From contig OV884059.1 in assembly GCA_930367215.1 (NCBI GenBank), positions 30,619,882 through 30,683,881 of the forward strand: 64,000 nucleotides of DNA, written 5' to 3'. This DNA comes from Pollenia angustigena (Eukaryota > Arthropoda > Insecta > Diptera > Polleniidae). A program made the position numbers and the translations under genes. Below are positions 33,000-43,319 of this stretch, one piece after another. Under the pieces are notes generated by a model. The model saw nothing but the letters and a program-made list of their open reading frames with translations. It did no database searches and had not been told where the DNA came from. The stretch's first letter is position 1. Each line of letters opens with the position of its first letter.

Positions 33000-34838
33000 A
33001 AAGTCTGTAATAACGCATGTTTTTCATTTTATAAAAGTAAAAAAAGTGATAGTGGCACCACTGAAATATAAACACACAGTAAAAAAAAAAACAGCTGTTC
33101 ATATTTTTTCAATTGTAGCTGCCTTCTTCAAATAATTCAGTAGCTGACTACACAACTATAATTGCACCCAGCAGCATTTGTATTCGTGTGTTCGTGTATC
33201 CTGCTGTGGTGAATGTGTTTAATGCATAAACCTGCATTGTCTTTGTTCTCCACTACGACATTTTGGCATATGCGCTAAACCAATAATGAACTGTGGATTT
33301 GTAAATTGCTCGCATTTAAAAACGATTGATTGTTATCACAACTGATAAAGAAAACTACAAAAATTTTTTTTTTTTTTTTTTTTTGGTTTTCTAATAATTG
33401 TTTTCTTTTATTTCTATGTATGAACTTCTAAAAACTATACAATACAATATTATTTGTTTCATTTTTTTTAATAATATTTAGTTTTCATTTTGTTTTATTA
33501 AATTAATAATTATTATTTTTCGTTTATTTATAATTTATAATCGTTTTAATATGTTGTTTTTGTATGTATATATTTATTATATATTTTCTTTTTATTGTTG
33601 CTGTTTTAATATGGTTTTTTATTTTTGTTATTTCTTGTTGTTGTTTTTATTTTTTATTTTGTAAATATGGAAATGTTTATAATTTATATACTAAAATAAT
33701 GTAAAATTGTTTTATTGATAATTTTTTTTAACGAATTGTAAACTTTTAAACTAAAAGGGGAAAAATTGTATAACAACCAAAAATATTGCACTTCTGATAT
33801 TTGGCAAAAAAAAAAAAACAAAAATTTGTTTATTAAACGCAGAAAAGACAATAATAAAAAAATATGAATTAAACTAAAATTATTGTTTGGCACACATAAC
33901 TTCAAACTAATTGAGTATTAAAACAGAATTAAATTAAAAAATAAAACAATAAAATAAATGTTGCACTTAAAAAAGGATAAAATTAACATGCAACTAGTAG
34001 ACACATACACACACACGCGCATTAATTTACGTATAAGTGTAGTGTTAGTTAAAAAAAAAAAATATGTATGACTTATAGTTTTGCTCTTTGAGAGGCTTTT
34101 CTAAAAAAGTAATTTTTCTTTAGTATTTTAAACTGTTTACATAAAATTAATTAACAAAGTTTATTTTTCATAATATTTCGTCATCGTTACACTTTTGAAT
34201 CATTCAATTACTAACGAGCTGAACAATAGATTCTTTGGTTTATCTGGTTTCACACCATAAAAGTTTTCTTTCAGAAAGTCTGCGTTTATTGGTGAGAGAG
34301 ATAGAGAACATGCTAAAATTATCTGCCCTCTCACCAATAAACTCAGACTCAGAACTTTCTTGCTTAGAAATTCTTAGTGTGAACCCAGACTTTATAATAA
34401 AGCAGATTCTACAAAGAAAACCTTAAAAAAAATTATTGCATATTTTAAGGGATTTTTAAAAATTCACTTTAATTAAAGAATTTAAAATAGAAACCCCTTC
34501 TCTTTGTTTAGAAAATACAAAAAATACAAATAAAAACAAATTTTAGTATTTGATCATTTTTAAAAATTATATTGTCTACATAGTAAAATAAAATATTTGC
34601 TTTGAATTTTCTTTGAGATGCTTCAGTGTGTTGTTTCTAACATTAAGTATGAGAGAGAGTGCGTTAGTTAGTTTTTATTGTTGTATTTATGTAAAAGTAT
34701 ATAGTTCTACGATAACTGGAAGATATATGTAAGTATGTTTTTATTTTGTTAATGTATTTTTTGTTTTTGTTAATCAATCCATCAATTAATCAATAAACGA
34801 ATGCTTGCTTGAGTAGTAAGTGGTAATTGAGAGTACTT
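33000..34838 (-). other. AT-rich flank and probable 3' UTR of the SH2 adaptor gene
   Basis: Long A/T runs (33364-33384, 33807-33821) and no ORF. On the minus strand AATAAA occurs at 34743-34738 and 34679-34674, about 100 and 160 nt after the stop codon at 34839, so the 3' end of the mRNA may lie near 34.6-34.7 kb. A small MITE sits at 34243-34390. Confidence 0.5.
34243..34390. mobile_element. GTCTGGGTTCACAC MITE, diverged copy
   Basis: Left end TCTGGTTTCACACCATAAAA and right end TTAGTGTGAACCCAGAC. The interior AAAGTCTGCGTTTATTGGTG and CACCAATAAACTCAGACT is itself an inverted repeat. It is related to the copy at 50777-50919. Confidence 0.75.
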
Positions 34839-35025
34839 TTAAAGTAATTGGGCGATAACGGGCTCTATTAAGCACATGTGCTCGGCTCCTCTAACCGGTA
34901 GACGATTTAAGCAAAAATGTCTTATCATATCGGGAACCGTTTCGAATGGACGACTAAACTGACCCAGTATATATTGACCGCATTCATTGCGTTGTATTCG
35001 CATGTGCATAAAACCTTTAGCTCCC
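34839..35025 (-). CDS. SH2 adaptor gene, SH2 exon 2 and stop
   Basis: Acceptor CTTTAAAG, then GAKGFMHMRIQRNECGQYIL through LPVRGAEHMCLIEPVIAQLL and TAA. The domain ends at or within three residues of the protein terminus, as in SHB-family proteins. Confidence 0.93.
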
Positions 35026-38000
35026 CTTTAAAGAAAAGCACAAACATTAAATTTTATTTTTCAGATATTTTTAATTGAAAACGTCTTACTTTAAGGATAA
35101 TGAATAGTCCTGTTTGGTTGATTCACAGTTGCGTACTAAAAAGCTGCCCTCACTTAATGGTCTCAGTGTAGTTTCGGCCTCAATACGTGTAATTGAACCA
35201 TGATACCATCTTTAATTAAAAAATCCAAAAAATAATTGAGTTTTCTTAACGTTTTGCAAATTTTTGCAAACAAAAACAAAAAAAAACTTACCCCTGTCTC
35301 TCCAATGGTATTGAGACATCAATTAGATCGACTGCAGTGGCAAAGGCTGTTGCATTCAAATTTAAATTGAGTTCTTTGTTATTGGTAAGACCACGTAAAT
35401 CCAGGCTACCAAACTTATTGTTCGATTGACGTGGTTCATTGAGATTCAAGGTGAGATTTTGACGGAATATTGCAGAGTCTGTGGAGTATAAACAAAGAAA
35501 TTCATTTATTTATTAGTCTCACACTCAACATCCTGTTAGCTTTTGTTCTGACCAACTACATCGGCCGTATGTTCCATCAATTTATAAAAGTGTTTGTTCA
35601 TAAACAATAAATATGTATATTTAGACTTGTGTTTAAACAAAGTGAGCCACTTTATGTTGTATGATGGCAACTGAAGTGGAATGAGGTTAATTAAAAAAAA
35701 AGTGGCTGATCAAACCCTGGCAATATGCAGCCACAGAATAAATAAACAGGAAACAAAGGAATTTATTATAACACTGAGAAAAATGTTTTTACACTTACCC
35801 AGTTTTATAGCAGTTTTATTATCATCTCTCATAGAATGACTAGATGAAGCCTGTGAGATACCGCTGGATTCTGTGCTATGCATCATAAGATTATTTATTT
35901 CCGCCTGGTTTGCCCGCAAACGTCGTCTCAGTTTAGGCATATCAAATGGTAGATCACCTAAATCCACTGATGTAGCACTGCCCGAAGTACAAGCATCCTT
36001 AAAAAACAAAAAAAAAAAAGCAATTTAGTTATCAACTTTAAGCCCTTTTTTAACTTGTGTACGAACCTGTTGTAAAGTTTTTCTTCGTCTCAATTTTGGC
36101 ATATCGAACGGAAGATCTCTTAAGTCTTGCGGTAAGCCCACACTGTTACTCATGGCTCCTACCGCACTTATATCACTATGGTTATTTCCCTTGTCATTTG
36201 GCGGGAAATTTAACTTTGGCAGCGTAAACTTTTGCAACCCCAACAGCGGTTTGCCATCTTCTCTCGAGTGCAATGAAATTCCACTGTCCGAGCCGAGAAT
36301 CTCATCTGTCAGCTGCATTAACGTTTTGTTTGCCGGTGGTCTTCGTTTCTTCAAGGCTTCTATTTGAAGCTGGGGAGCAGGACGTACATTTTCTGTTTCG
36401 CCTGAACGCAGCTGAAGCTGTTGTTGCTGCTGATGCGGATGCTGCAGCTGTTGATTATTGGTATTCGTTTGTAAGGCTGCGCCGTCTTCGGGTGAAGCAT
36501 TTTGTGTTTTGTTTTGTTCAGACAGTTCTGAGGCCGGTTCTTGGGAGGACTTGTCTGATATGGGACTAAGGATATGCAATTTTGAATGTATGACCACTGG
36601 TGCTCTAAGGGGAAAAGCAACACTCGAGCTACCAGATTCAGAGCTATGTGAACTCAACGAGGTCGAGTGCCTTGACTCTGAACTGGACGTACTGCGATTG
36701 CCTTCGCTAGTGCTCGAGCGCAGCGATTCCATGCTGCCACCACTACTCGATGTTGCTATGCTTTCGGTCGAGGAATAATTATGTGGCCTTCGACTGCCAT
36801 TGCCAACATGGTGGTGGTGGTGAGAGGCGTGGCTTTTTCGCAGCTCCAGCACCCGCCCCGACTCAAGAACAAACGATCGTGGTCGGCTGCGGGATCTAGA
36901 GCCACCTGTTACATTATTCGTGCCTTGATGAGATGACAAATGATGGTGATGGTGTGTATTATGATTATGGTGTATGCTGGAAGATGGTGGATTTACGTAG
37001 GCGCTGTCGGTAAGACTATTCTCATTGCTCGTGACCAGTGAGGAGCCTGTTTGCTGCTGTTGCCTCAAATTGGATTGTAGTGGAAGACGAAGATCGCGTA
37101 AACGCGGATGGGCCGGATTCGATGATGGCAGGTTGGGTGCACTTCGAATGCTGTTCATAAAAAAACGATCATGTTTACCGGGAAACTTCATAGGCAAAGG
37201 AGCTGTAGATGGTGGTGATGGTGTGTAACCACGCATGGGTAGTTGCGAGGTGGACGTTGTAGGATTATTTTGTTGATCCACATTTGCTTCTCGTATATGG
37301 ACATTATTTAACTCAGTCGATAGGCCCGACACACTGCTTTGCACTGGCTCAACAGTTCGATTAGTGGCGCCCACCGTTAGAGGAGAACCACTGCCACTAT
37401 TATTTCCACCCGAGTTGCTGCCTTGTTCTTGAATGGCTTGATTTTTCGAGTTCTTTAACCTTTTACCCTCTAGACGACTTTTTGATGATTTGGAGGGACG
37501 TGTGTCCGCCTTGGCCGGTGGCAAATTGCCATTATTAAGCTGCAACAATACCGAATGATTTGTTATGCGGTCTACTTCATCTAAGTCATCGTCTGATTTG
37601 GCAATTTTGCAATCGAAGGCAGTCTCGTATAACTGACGAGTACGTCCAGACATTTCGTCGTCTTCCTCTTCGTCTTTGGCGACCACTGAGATTTCGTCGA
37701 GAGCGTTATCGGACTGTGCTAGACTATTCGAATCTAATGCACTGTGTGAACTAGTATTCGTGTTTAGGTTTTTCGTGTTGGGAGCACAGTCAACACATTC
37801 ATGAACTCCATGTGGGTGCACATAGAAGATGCTACGAGGACGAAAATATTCATCTAAGTCATCACCAATAGAAGGGGCAACACAGGCACAAACTGCAGGT
37901 CCTAGCAGTCTGTGTGGTGGCATTGACGGTGATTCGGCTGGTAGATTACCACAATTTAATTCCACCGATGCTTCTTGACAAATATTACCGAAATCAGTAG

Positions 38001-39954
38001 CAGCAGCCGGTATCAAAGGCTGGACGTTGCACGTTTTTCTAACCAAAGCTAAAGCTCGTGCATGCCATTCGCGGCGCTTTAAGCACTCACTGCAATCCGA
38101 CTCTTCCGAGGTTGTAGTCGAAGGAGAATCACAACGTATTATGTGAACACCTTCTTCAGTAAACGAATAGCGTTTAGGGGTATCCAAGGGATTAGGGAGG
38201 ACAGTGCTATTGGTTGGCTCAGTTTCATCAAAATCGTCTTCCTGTTCTTCGCGCTCTTCCGAACGTTCGGGAACGTCGAGACTAGTACTTTTGCGATAGG
38301 GACCACTAGCCTGTGGTAGAGTATGAGTAGATTGTGGAGGTTCGGAAACGGTAGATTGGCGACTCTTTTGTTTAGCCTCCTTCTCGTTCGCCCCCACCGA
38401 GGCTGAAGGATCTTTGGATTTAAGTAAATCTGAATAGTAGTAAGGAGACGGATTCCGTTTGCTGTGCTCTGATTGAGAAGCTGTTAACTTGCGTGGACTC
38501 CTATGAGTTTGAGGTGGCAAAGGTCTCACCAAATCATCTGAGATACTATCTGGAGAATTCAGATCAGGAACTTTAACTGATTGATTGTCTTCTTCGTCAT
38601 CCGATGACTTTGGAGCTGATGAATCTAAAAAGTTAATAAAAAATCAATAGTTTAATTTAAATTTCACCAGATAACTTCATTTAATGCAAAATATGGGCAG
38701 GAGTGAGTGGAAAGTGTTGGTTGAAATGTCTATTTCATGCTTGAAAGCCTGTGCTTCGGTATAAATGTGGTGGAAAAAGAAATAATTATACTGTCAGAAG
38801 TTTTTGCACTTGATATTTGCATTGGAAAATCCAGTGGTTTTTCGTTTTTATTTTCTATTTTCAATGCTGTTGTTTAGCAAAGCATAGAGATGATAAAGAA
38901 GTGGTAGAGGGATTTTTATATTCTATACTATTTTTTTTTTTTTTGCAAATGTTTGAAAAGTTAATTTATATCATGCAGTTGTTGTCGAGAGTAAGTGAAA
39001 GTTGATTAAAATCGTTTAAACTTTGTTAAAGAGTTTAGCAAGCAAACAATTCGTTAGAAAAAACTCTGACGGATTTGTTGGTCTTTGGAAAAAATAGAGG
39101 AAAAAAAGTATTTAAATAACACTCTTGCGATGAAGTGGAAAAAAAGAAAAATAATACAAAAAATTTAACAAAAACGAACTGGACCCCATCTGTAACTAAT
39201 TGCCAATTGTTTTATGTATGTACATGCGGATAAGTCAGTATGTCTGTCTGTCTATCCATTGTCCATACTCGATCTACTCATTGAATATTCTGTTGATAGT
39301 GATTTTTGTTTTGTCAGGGATGATTTCTTCTCACCACTCACCTGAATTGTAATTGCTGCGTTTATCCTTCTCTTTGGTTTGAGCAGCTGTTGTTAATGTT
39401 TGCGAATTATTGGCTTGTTGTTGTTTGTTTTGTTCTTTTTGCTGCTGTTGCTGCTGCTGCAGCTGCTGTTGGTGGCGGTTTTTATGAGCCCGTCGCTTAG
39501 CCTTCTTGTGATAGACTTTTTTATGGCGTTTAGTATCTTTGGGATCCGAATAGCCTTCAATAAGTTTAACTGATGCTTGTTTAATGTTAGAAATTTGACT
39601 TTGTATATGTAAAGGCGGTGGCAGAGAGGTAACAGTGGCTGTCGATATTACAGCACTTGTCGGATGTGGTATGCGTTGATGTGTCTGACTACGTGTGCCA
39701 TATGACTTTTGCGTATGATGATGTTGATGTGGCTGTTGGAGGGTTTGTGATGGTTGCTGCTGTTGTTGTTGTTGTTGTTGTTGTTGTTGTAGAGTACCAA
39801 CAGTGAGTGTGGGTAAAGTACTGTTATGGACTGTCGTTTCCTGGGCTAAAGCATTTATATTTGCATTTGCTCTGGAGGGTAAAGTCGATAAAGGGGCCGG
39901 AGGTGGTGGTGCCTGTAAATCAGCCTGCTGCTGTTGATGTTCTGAGAATGTTGC
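34839..39954 (-). CDS. SHB/SHD/SHE/SHF-type SH2 domain adaptor protein, 3' 1287 codons (N-terminus missing)
   Basis: Six exons join in frame: 39954-39342, 38624-36067, 35997-35799, 35478-35292, 35209-35090 and 35025-34839 (TAA at 34841-34839). The product is a cytoplasmic signalling adaptor by family. Its C-terminal SH2 domain (residues about 1187-1283) begins WYHGSITRIEAETT, has the phosphotyrosine-binding Arg in SFLVRN (residue 1212), GFMHMRI, YILGQFSRPFETVP and LPVRGAEHM; these are the diagnostic words of SHB-family SH2 domains. Upstream are a 12-Gln run (56-67), VKLIEGYSDPKD, a Lys/Arg/Gln tract, SPYYYSDLLK (265-274), Ser-rich and His-rich runs, and two copies of DLPFDMPKLRRR (1041-1052, 1072-1083). 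Candidate phosphotyrosine sites fit an adaptor downstream of receptor kinases. The first visible exon has no ATG, so at least one more exon lies at higher coordinates. It may correspond to the fly PVR adaptor protein; that link is from memory and unverified. Confidence 0.93.
35090..35209 (-). CDS. SH2 adaptor gene, SH2 exon 1
   Basis: Acceptor TTAATTAAAG, donor TTAAA/GTAAG. It encodes WYHGSITRIEAETTLRPLSE and GSFLVRNCESTKQDYSLSL. The Arg in FLVR is the phosphotyrosine ligand in the SH2 fold. Confidence 0.93.
35292..35478 (-). CDS. SH2 adaptor gene, exon before the SH2 domain
   Basis: Acceptor ACTCCACAG, donor CAGGG/GTAAGT. It encodes SAIFRQNLTLNLNEPRQ and ends AVDLIDVSIPLERQG, the linker that in SHB-type proteins directly precedes WYHG. 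Confidence 0.9.
35799..35997 (-). CDS. SH2 adaptor gene, short exon with the second DLPFDMPKLRRR
   Basis: Acceptor TTTTTTAAG before DACTSGSATS; donor CTGG/GTAAGTG. Sixty-six codons plus one base, including DLGDLPFDMPKLRRRLRANQ. Skipping it would shift the frame. Confidence 0.9.
36067..38624 (-). CDS. SH2 adaptor gene, large central exon
   Basis: Acceptor TTTTTAG before SSAPKSSDDEED (codon split with the previous exon), donor CAG/GTTCGT after RRRKTLQQ. The 852 codons hold an acidic start, PYYYSDLLK, YSFTEEGVHIIRCDSP, the cysteine-containing CSECLKRREWHARALALVRK, His runs, a 60-residue Ser-rich block and LMQLTDEILGSDSGISLHS. Antisense ORFs across this exon are shadows. Confidence 0.93.
39342..39954 (-). 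CDS. SH2 adaptor gene, first visible exon
   Basis: Acceptor TTTTTATTGCAG before ATFSEHQQQQ and donor TCAG/GTGAG after NYNS; phase 0 in, phase 1 out. It encodes 204 residues: proline-rich start, 12-Gln run, SVKLIEGYSDPKDTK, then a strongly basic Lys/Arg/His segment and a second interrupted Gln tract. The polyQ runs are probably length-variable. Confidence 0.88.
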
Positions 39955-40895
39955 CTGCAATAAAAATGCCAAAAAGTCGTGTTATAAATTTATTTTTGCT
40001 AAACAACCACTTAATAATAATTAAAATTCTCTTAACAAAACTCAATTATAGTGAGTAACTAAGCAAGTTTTTCATCATCTTTATAACAGTTAAGCAAGAT
40101 CTTAATATTACCGACAGCGTCTCATTAAAAACACTTAAAATTGCTGTTGGCAACATAAATTTACAGACTTCAACCAAAAGGGGGTAAAAAAATAAATCCA
40201 AAATAAGATTCTATAAAAAATTTAAAGAATTTGTTAGAAATAAATTTATTCCACAGTTTTCTAACTAAAACTTAATTAATAATATTTGGATTTTTTCCAT
40301 TTATGCCAAAATATTATAACTTTTATTAAAGAAAAACAACAACCTTTAAGCGAAATACAGTCTTCACCTTGAATATTGACTACGGTGGATAAAATGCTAC
40401 TTATTGTTTAAATCCTTATCAAATGCCATTAACAACCAAAAAAAAAGAGAAAAAGTTTGCCTTTCAAGTCTGAGCAAGGGAAACAACCATTATGCGACAT
40501 CAACAAAGTAATTTTTTCTAAAAGGTTGGCTGGAAAATGCTATACCAGCAATTAGTTAGTCAACCATTTAGCCTGCCAGCCCCAACTTTTATGTTTTTTG
40601 TTTGTAATTTTTACATATCTACATGTGTATTTTTACAAAAACGAAAAAAATTGCATCTACTTTTTGTGGTGTGAAGCAGGGTTGGAAAATGAGATATTTT
40701 TTAAATGGACTAATTTTAAGCTAAATGTGCTTTTTTCGAAGTTAAAATATAACCAATTAAAAAGTAATTACTTGAATACAGTGACCCAAATAACCTATTT
40801 TTTAATAAATTCTAAAAAGTTAAAAAAAATTAAATTTTGCTTTATTTTTATTGAAGTCTTGGTTTTTTAATTGAAGTTTTTGGTATTTAAATCAA
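39955..40895. other. Probable intron of the SH2 adaptor gene
   Basis: It lies directly upstream of the first visible exon, on the far side of a good acceptor. No exon or repeat boundary was seen. Confidence 0.5.
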
Positions 40896-41123
40896 GGGGT
40901 CTAATCACCGCATACAATATCGAGCAAAATTGATAGAAATGATTTATTTTGGCATCATGAAACTCGATATCGAATGAAATGTATTCAATTTGAAATAATA
41001 GCATTCGATATCGAGTAACTCGACATTTATAGAGTTTTCATTAGTTCCTTCAGTGTTTATCGTATGCAAAAACATTCGATAGTTTATTCAATACGATATT
41101 ATCGAATTCGTTGATTAGACCCC
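40896..41123. mobile_element. GGGGTCTAATCA MITE
   Basis: GGGGTCTAATCACC at the left and TTGATTAGACCCC at the right; 228 bp. The interior repeats palindromes of the type TCGATATCGA (40974, 41012) and ATTCGATA. No clear target duplication. Confidence 0.7.
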
Positions 41124-41224
41124 AGGTTTAAGTTCATCAAATTTAATTTTATTCAATTTAATTATTTTTGGTGAAGGAAGGAATTTACAACATGAAATTA
41201 ATAAAAAAAAAAAAATTTCTTTTA

Positions 41225-41290
41225 ATAATTTTTTCTTGACTGAACCCGGGATTGAACTCGGGTCGAATTTACATGTTTTGAAAATAACCA
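41225..41290 (-). repeat. tRNA-like SINE fragment
   Basis: The complement contains CGAGTTCAATCCCGGGTTCA, a B-box-like core, next to the GGAATTTACAACATGAAATT-type body also found in G repeats at 55490 and 56250. Confidence 0.45.
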
Positions 41291-41411
41291 CATTCCCAAC
41301 ATCAGAATTCTTTGCCGTTCTACTTATACATCATTCACCAAAAATAAATTAATGAAAATTAAATTTAATGAGCTTAAACCTAATTTAAATAGCAAAAACT
41401 TTAGTTTTTAC

Positions 41412-42200
41412 CAGGGCTGTGGAGTCGTCAGAAAATTGTTCTTACTTTGACAACGGTTGAACTTTTTAAGTTCACCTAAGACTCCTTCTCTAACCTTGAT
41501 GCTAAATAATGGCCACCAGATTTTGAAAATTAAAAATTCATTTCACTAAGGCCCAATTACAACAGATTAACAAATAAAATGTTATTTCCAGCTTTTTCTT
41601 AACCATTAGTTAAACCCACATTTATTATTTTAATAGAGTTACCAATTTTTACTTAACCAATTATTGTAAATATGATACTTAAGTTAAGCAATAATTATTA
41701 TTTAAGTTTACTAATAATTATCTAATGACTGTAAATTTGAGCTGTACTTATGCAAAATTACATACTGCAAGTGTATGAGAGTTCTGTAGGAGTATAAACA
41801 GAACAAGCACGGCACGAAATTTTCCATACGCCTTGACAGAAAAAACCGGTGTCCGCCGTGAAATAAAATTTATTTTAATTTATAAAAATAAAAACATATA
41901 TGATTATTCTTTTAAAAATAACTCTTTTTTTTTAAATGCAGTGCCTTCGAAATGACTCTTTAAAAAATTTCAAGTCGATATTTTAATTCTAGCACGTGCC
42001 GCCTTGAGCTTAAATTATTTACATATGTAAAGTAGACTGGTTCTTATTTTCTGAATTCAAAATTTTTAAAGCAGATCCACTTAAAATTTTTTTATTTTGC
42101 TAAATATTAATAATATTTTTTCAAAACGACTCCGAAGTTTTTGTGGTTACTTCGACTCCGACTCCGGTACCAAGACTTCAACTCCGACTCCACAGCCCTA
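41412..42200. mobile_element. hAT-type element CAGGGCTGTGGAGTCG, perfect 8-bp target duplication
   Basis: Left end CAGGGCTGTGGAGTCG, right end CGACTCCACAGCCCTA (last base changed). GTTTTTAC stands at 41404-41411 and again at 42201-42208. Subterminal CGACTCCGACTCCG repeats occur near the right end. The 789-bp body lacks an ORF and has an AAGGCCCAATTACAACAG segment that may mark a nested MITE. Confidence 0.9.
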
Positions 42201-42819
42201 GTTTTTACCTAATTTTTATTTTAAAAACTTTTAATTTTGTTTACAATTTTCTTACTCTTCTACCAATTAAAAAAATGTTTCTTAAAGCAAAATTAAGTTT
42301 TACCATACAAAGAAGACTTGTAAATTTTAGTCATTTATTGAGATTTAGAGAACTTAGTAAAACTGTGTTAAGCTAATCTGAACACAGATTTGGGCCGCTT
42401 TTACCTAGTTGTACATTTTGACGAAACAGTTATGTTCTACTTAAAATGTTGCTCTTAAATGAAGGAATTAAAATGATCACTTATCGCCAGAAAAGTCCAA
42501 ACTAAATCCAAACCCGACTTAAGTCAGTCATTATTATAAAAAAAATTTATTTAAAAATTTGTTTTTAGATAAAGTTAAATATCGAGGGGATACTGTAGTA
42601 CATATTTACTATCATAAATGGTACTGAAAAAACATTAAAGTACTAAATTTTCCATGTCTGGTGTAAAGCAAATCGTGATTTGAGCCCAAAAAAATGAACG
42701 TGTTTTGATGAACATGTTTTAAATCATATCATGTTTTTAAAGGTATTTAGTACTTGGAGCCTTTTATAAATTTTAAATTATAATATATTTTTTTTTGTGT
42801 ACATATTTTAGAGTGTAAG

Positions 42820-42956
42820 GGCCTGTTTGTCGACAACGAACGAAGACTTCGTTCGCTAAAATTACATTTAAAACAAAAACAAATTATAAAATATTGTTTT
42901 TGCTTTACATGTTAGTTAAGCGAACGAAGTCTTCATTCGTTATCGACGAACAGGCC
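42820..42956. mobile_element. Palindromic MITE GGCCTGTT
   Basis: Arms GGGCCTGTTTGTCGA... and ...CGACGAACAGGCC of about 45 bp surround 50 AT-rich bases. Each arm also contains the near-palindrome CGAACGAAGACTTCGTTCG. Confidence 0.75.
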
Positions 42957-43175
42957 ATAAGTACTTTTAACGAAAATTAGATGTTACGCAAATAAATAAA
43001 AATGGATATATGCCATTAAAGTACATTGCCTTACAATTTTCTATAATGAATTCTTTTCAAAGTTATTTTTTGGAATACAACAATAGTTTATTAAAAAGAT
43101 TTTTGTATGACGGGCTAAATTCCTAATTTTTTATTTCTTTTCTTTTCTTTTCTTCGGCTTTAAACTTTATTATTA

Positions 43176-43316
43176 GTGCTGCTTTACACACTTCAAGTTT
43201 TAGCCGTCAAGTTTTTAGATTTTAGGAGAGAAGGGAAAAGAGAACGCCATTTATTTTCCTCTCTCTCCTAAAATCTCAAGACTTGACGGTTAAACTGGAA
43301 GAGTGTGAACCAGCAC
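43176..43316. mobile_element. TTA-flanked MITE GTGCTGCTTTACAC
   Basis: Arms GTGCTGCTTTACACACTTC and GAGTGTGAACCAGCAC, then GCCGTCAAGT/ACTTGACGG; TTA at 43173-43175 and 43317-43319; 141 bp, nearly a perfect hairpin. Confidence 0.85.
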
Positions 43317-43319
43317 TTA

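Noticed and set aside
36152..37754. Plus-strand ORFs opposite the SH2 adaptor exon (up to 106 residues)
   Set aside because: They are antisense shadows of a well-supported, low-complexity coding exon on the minus strand.
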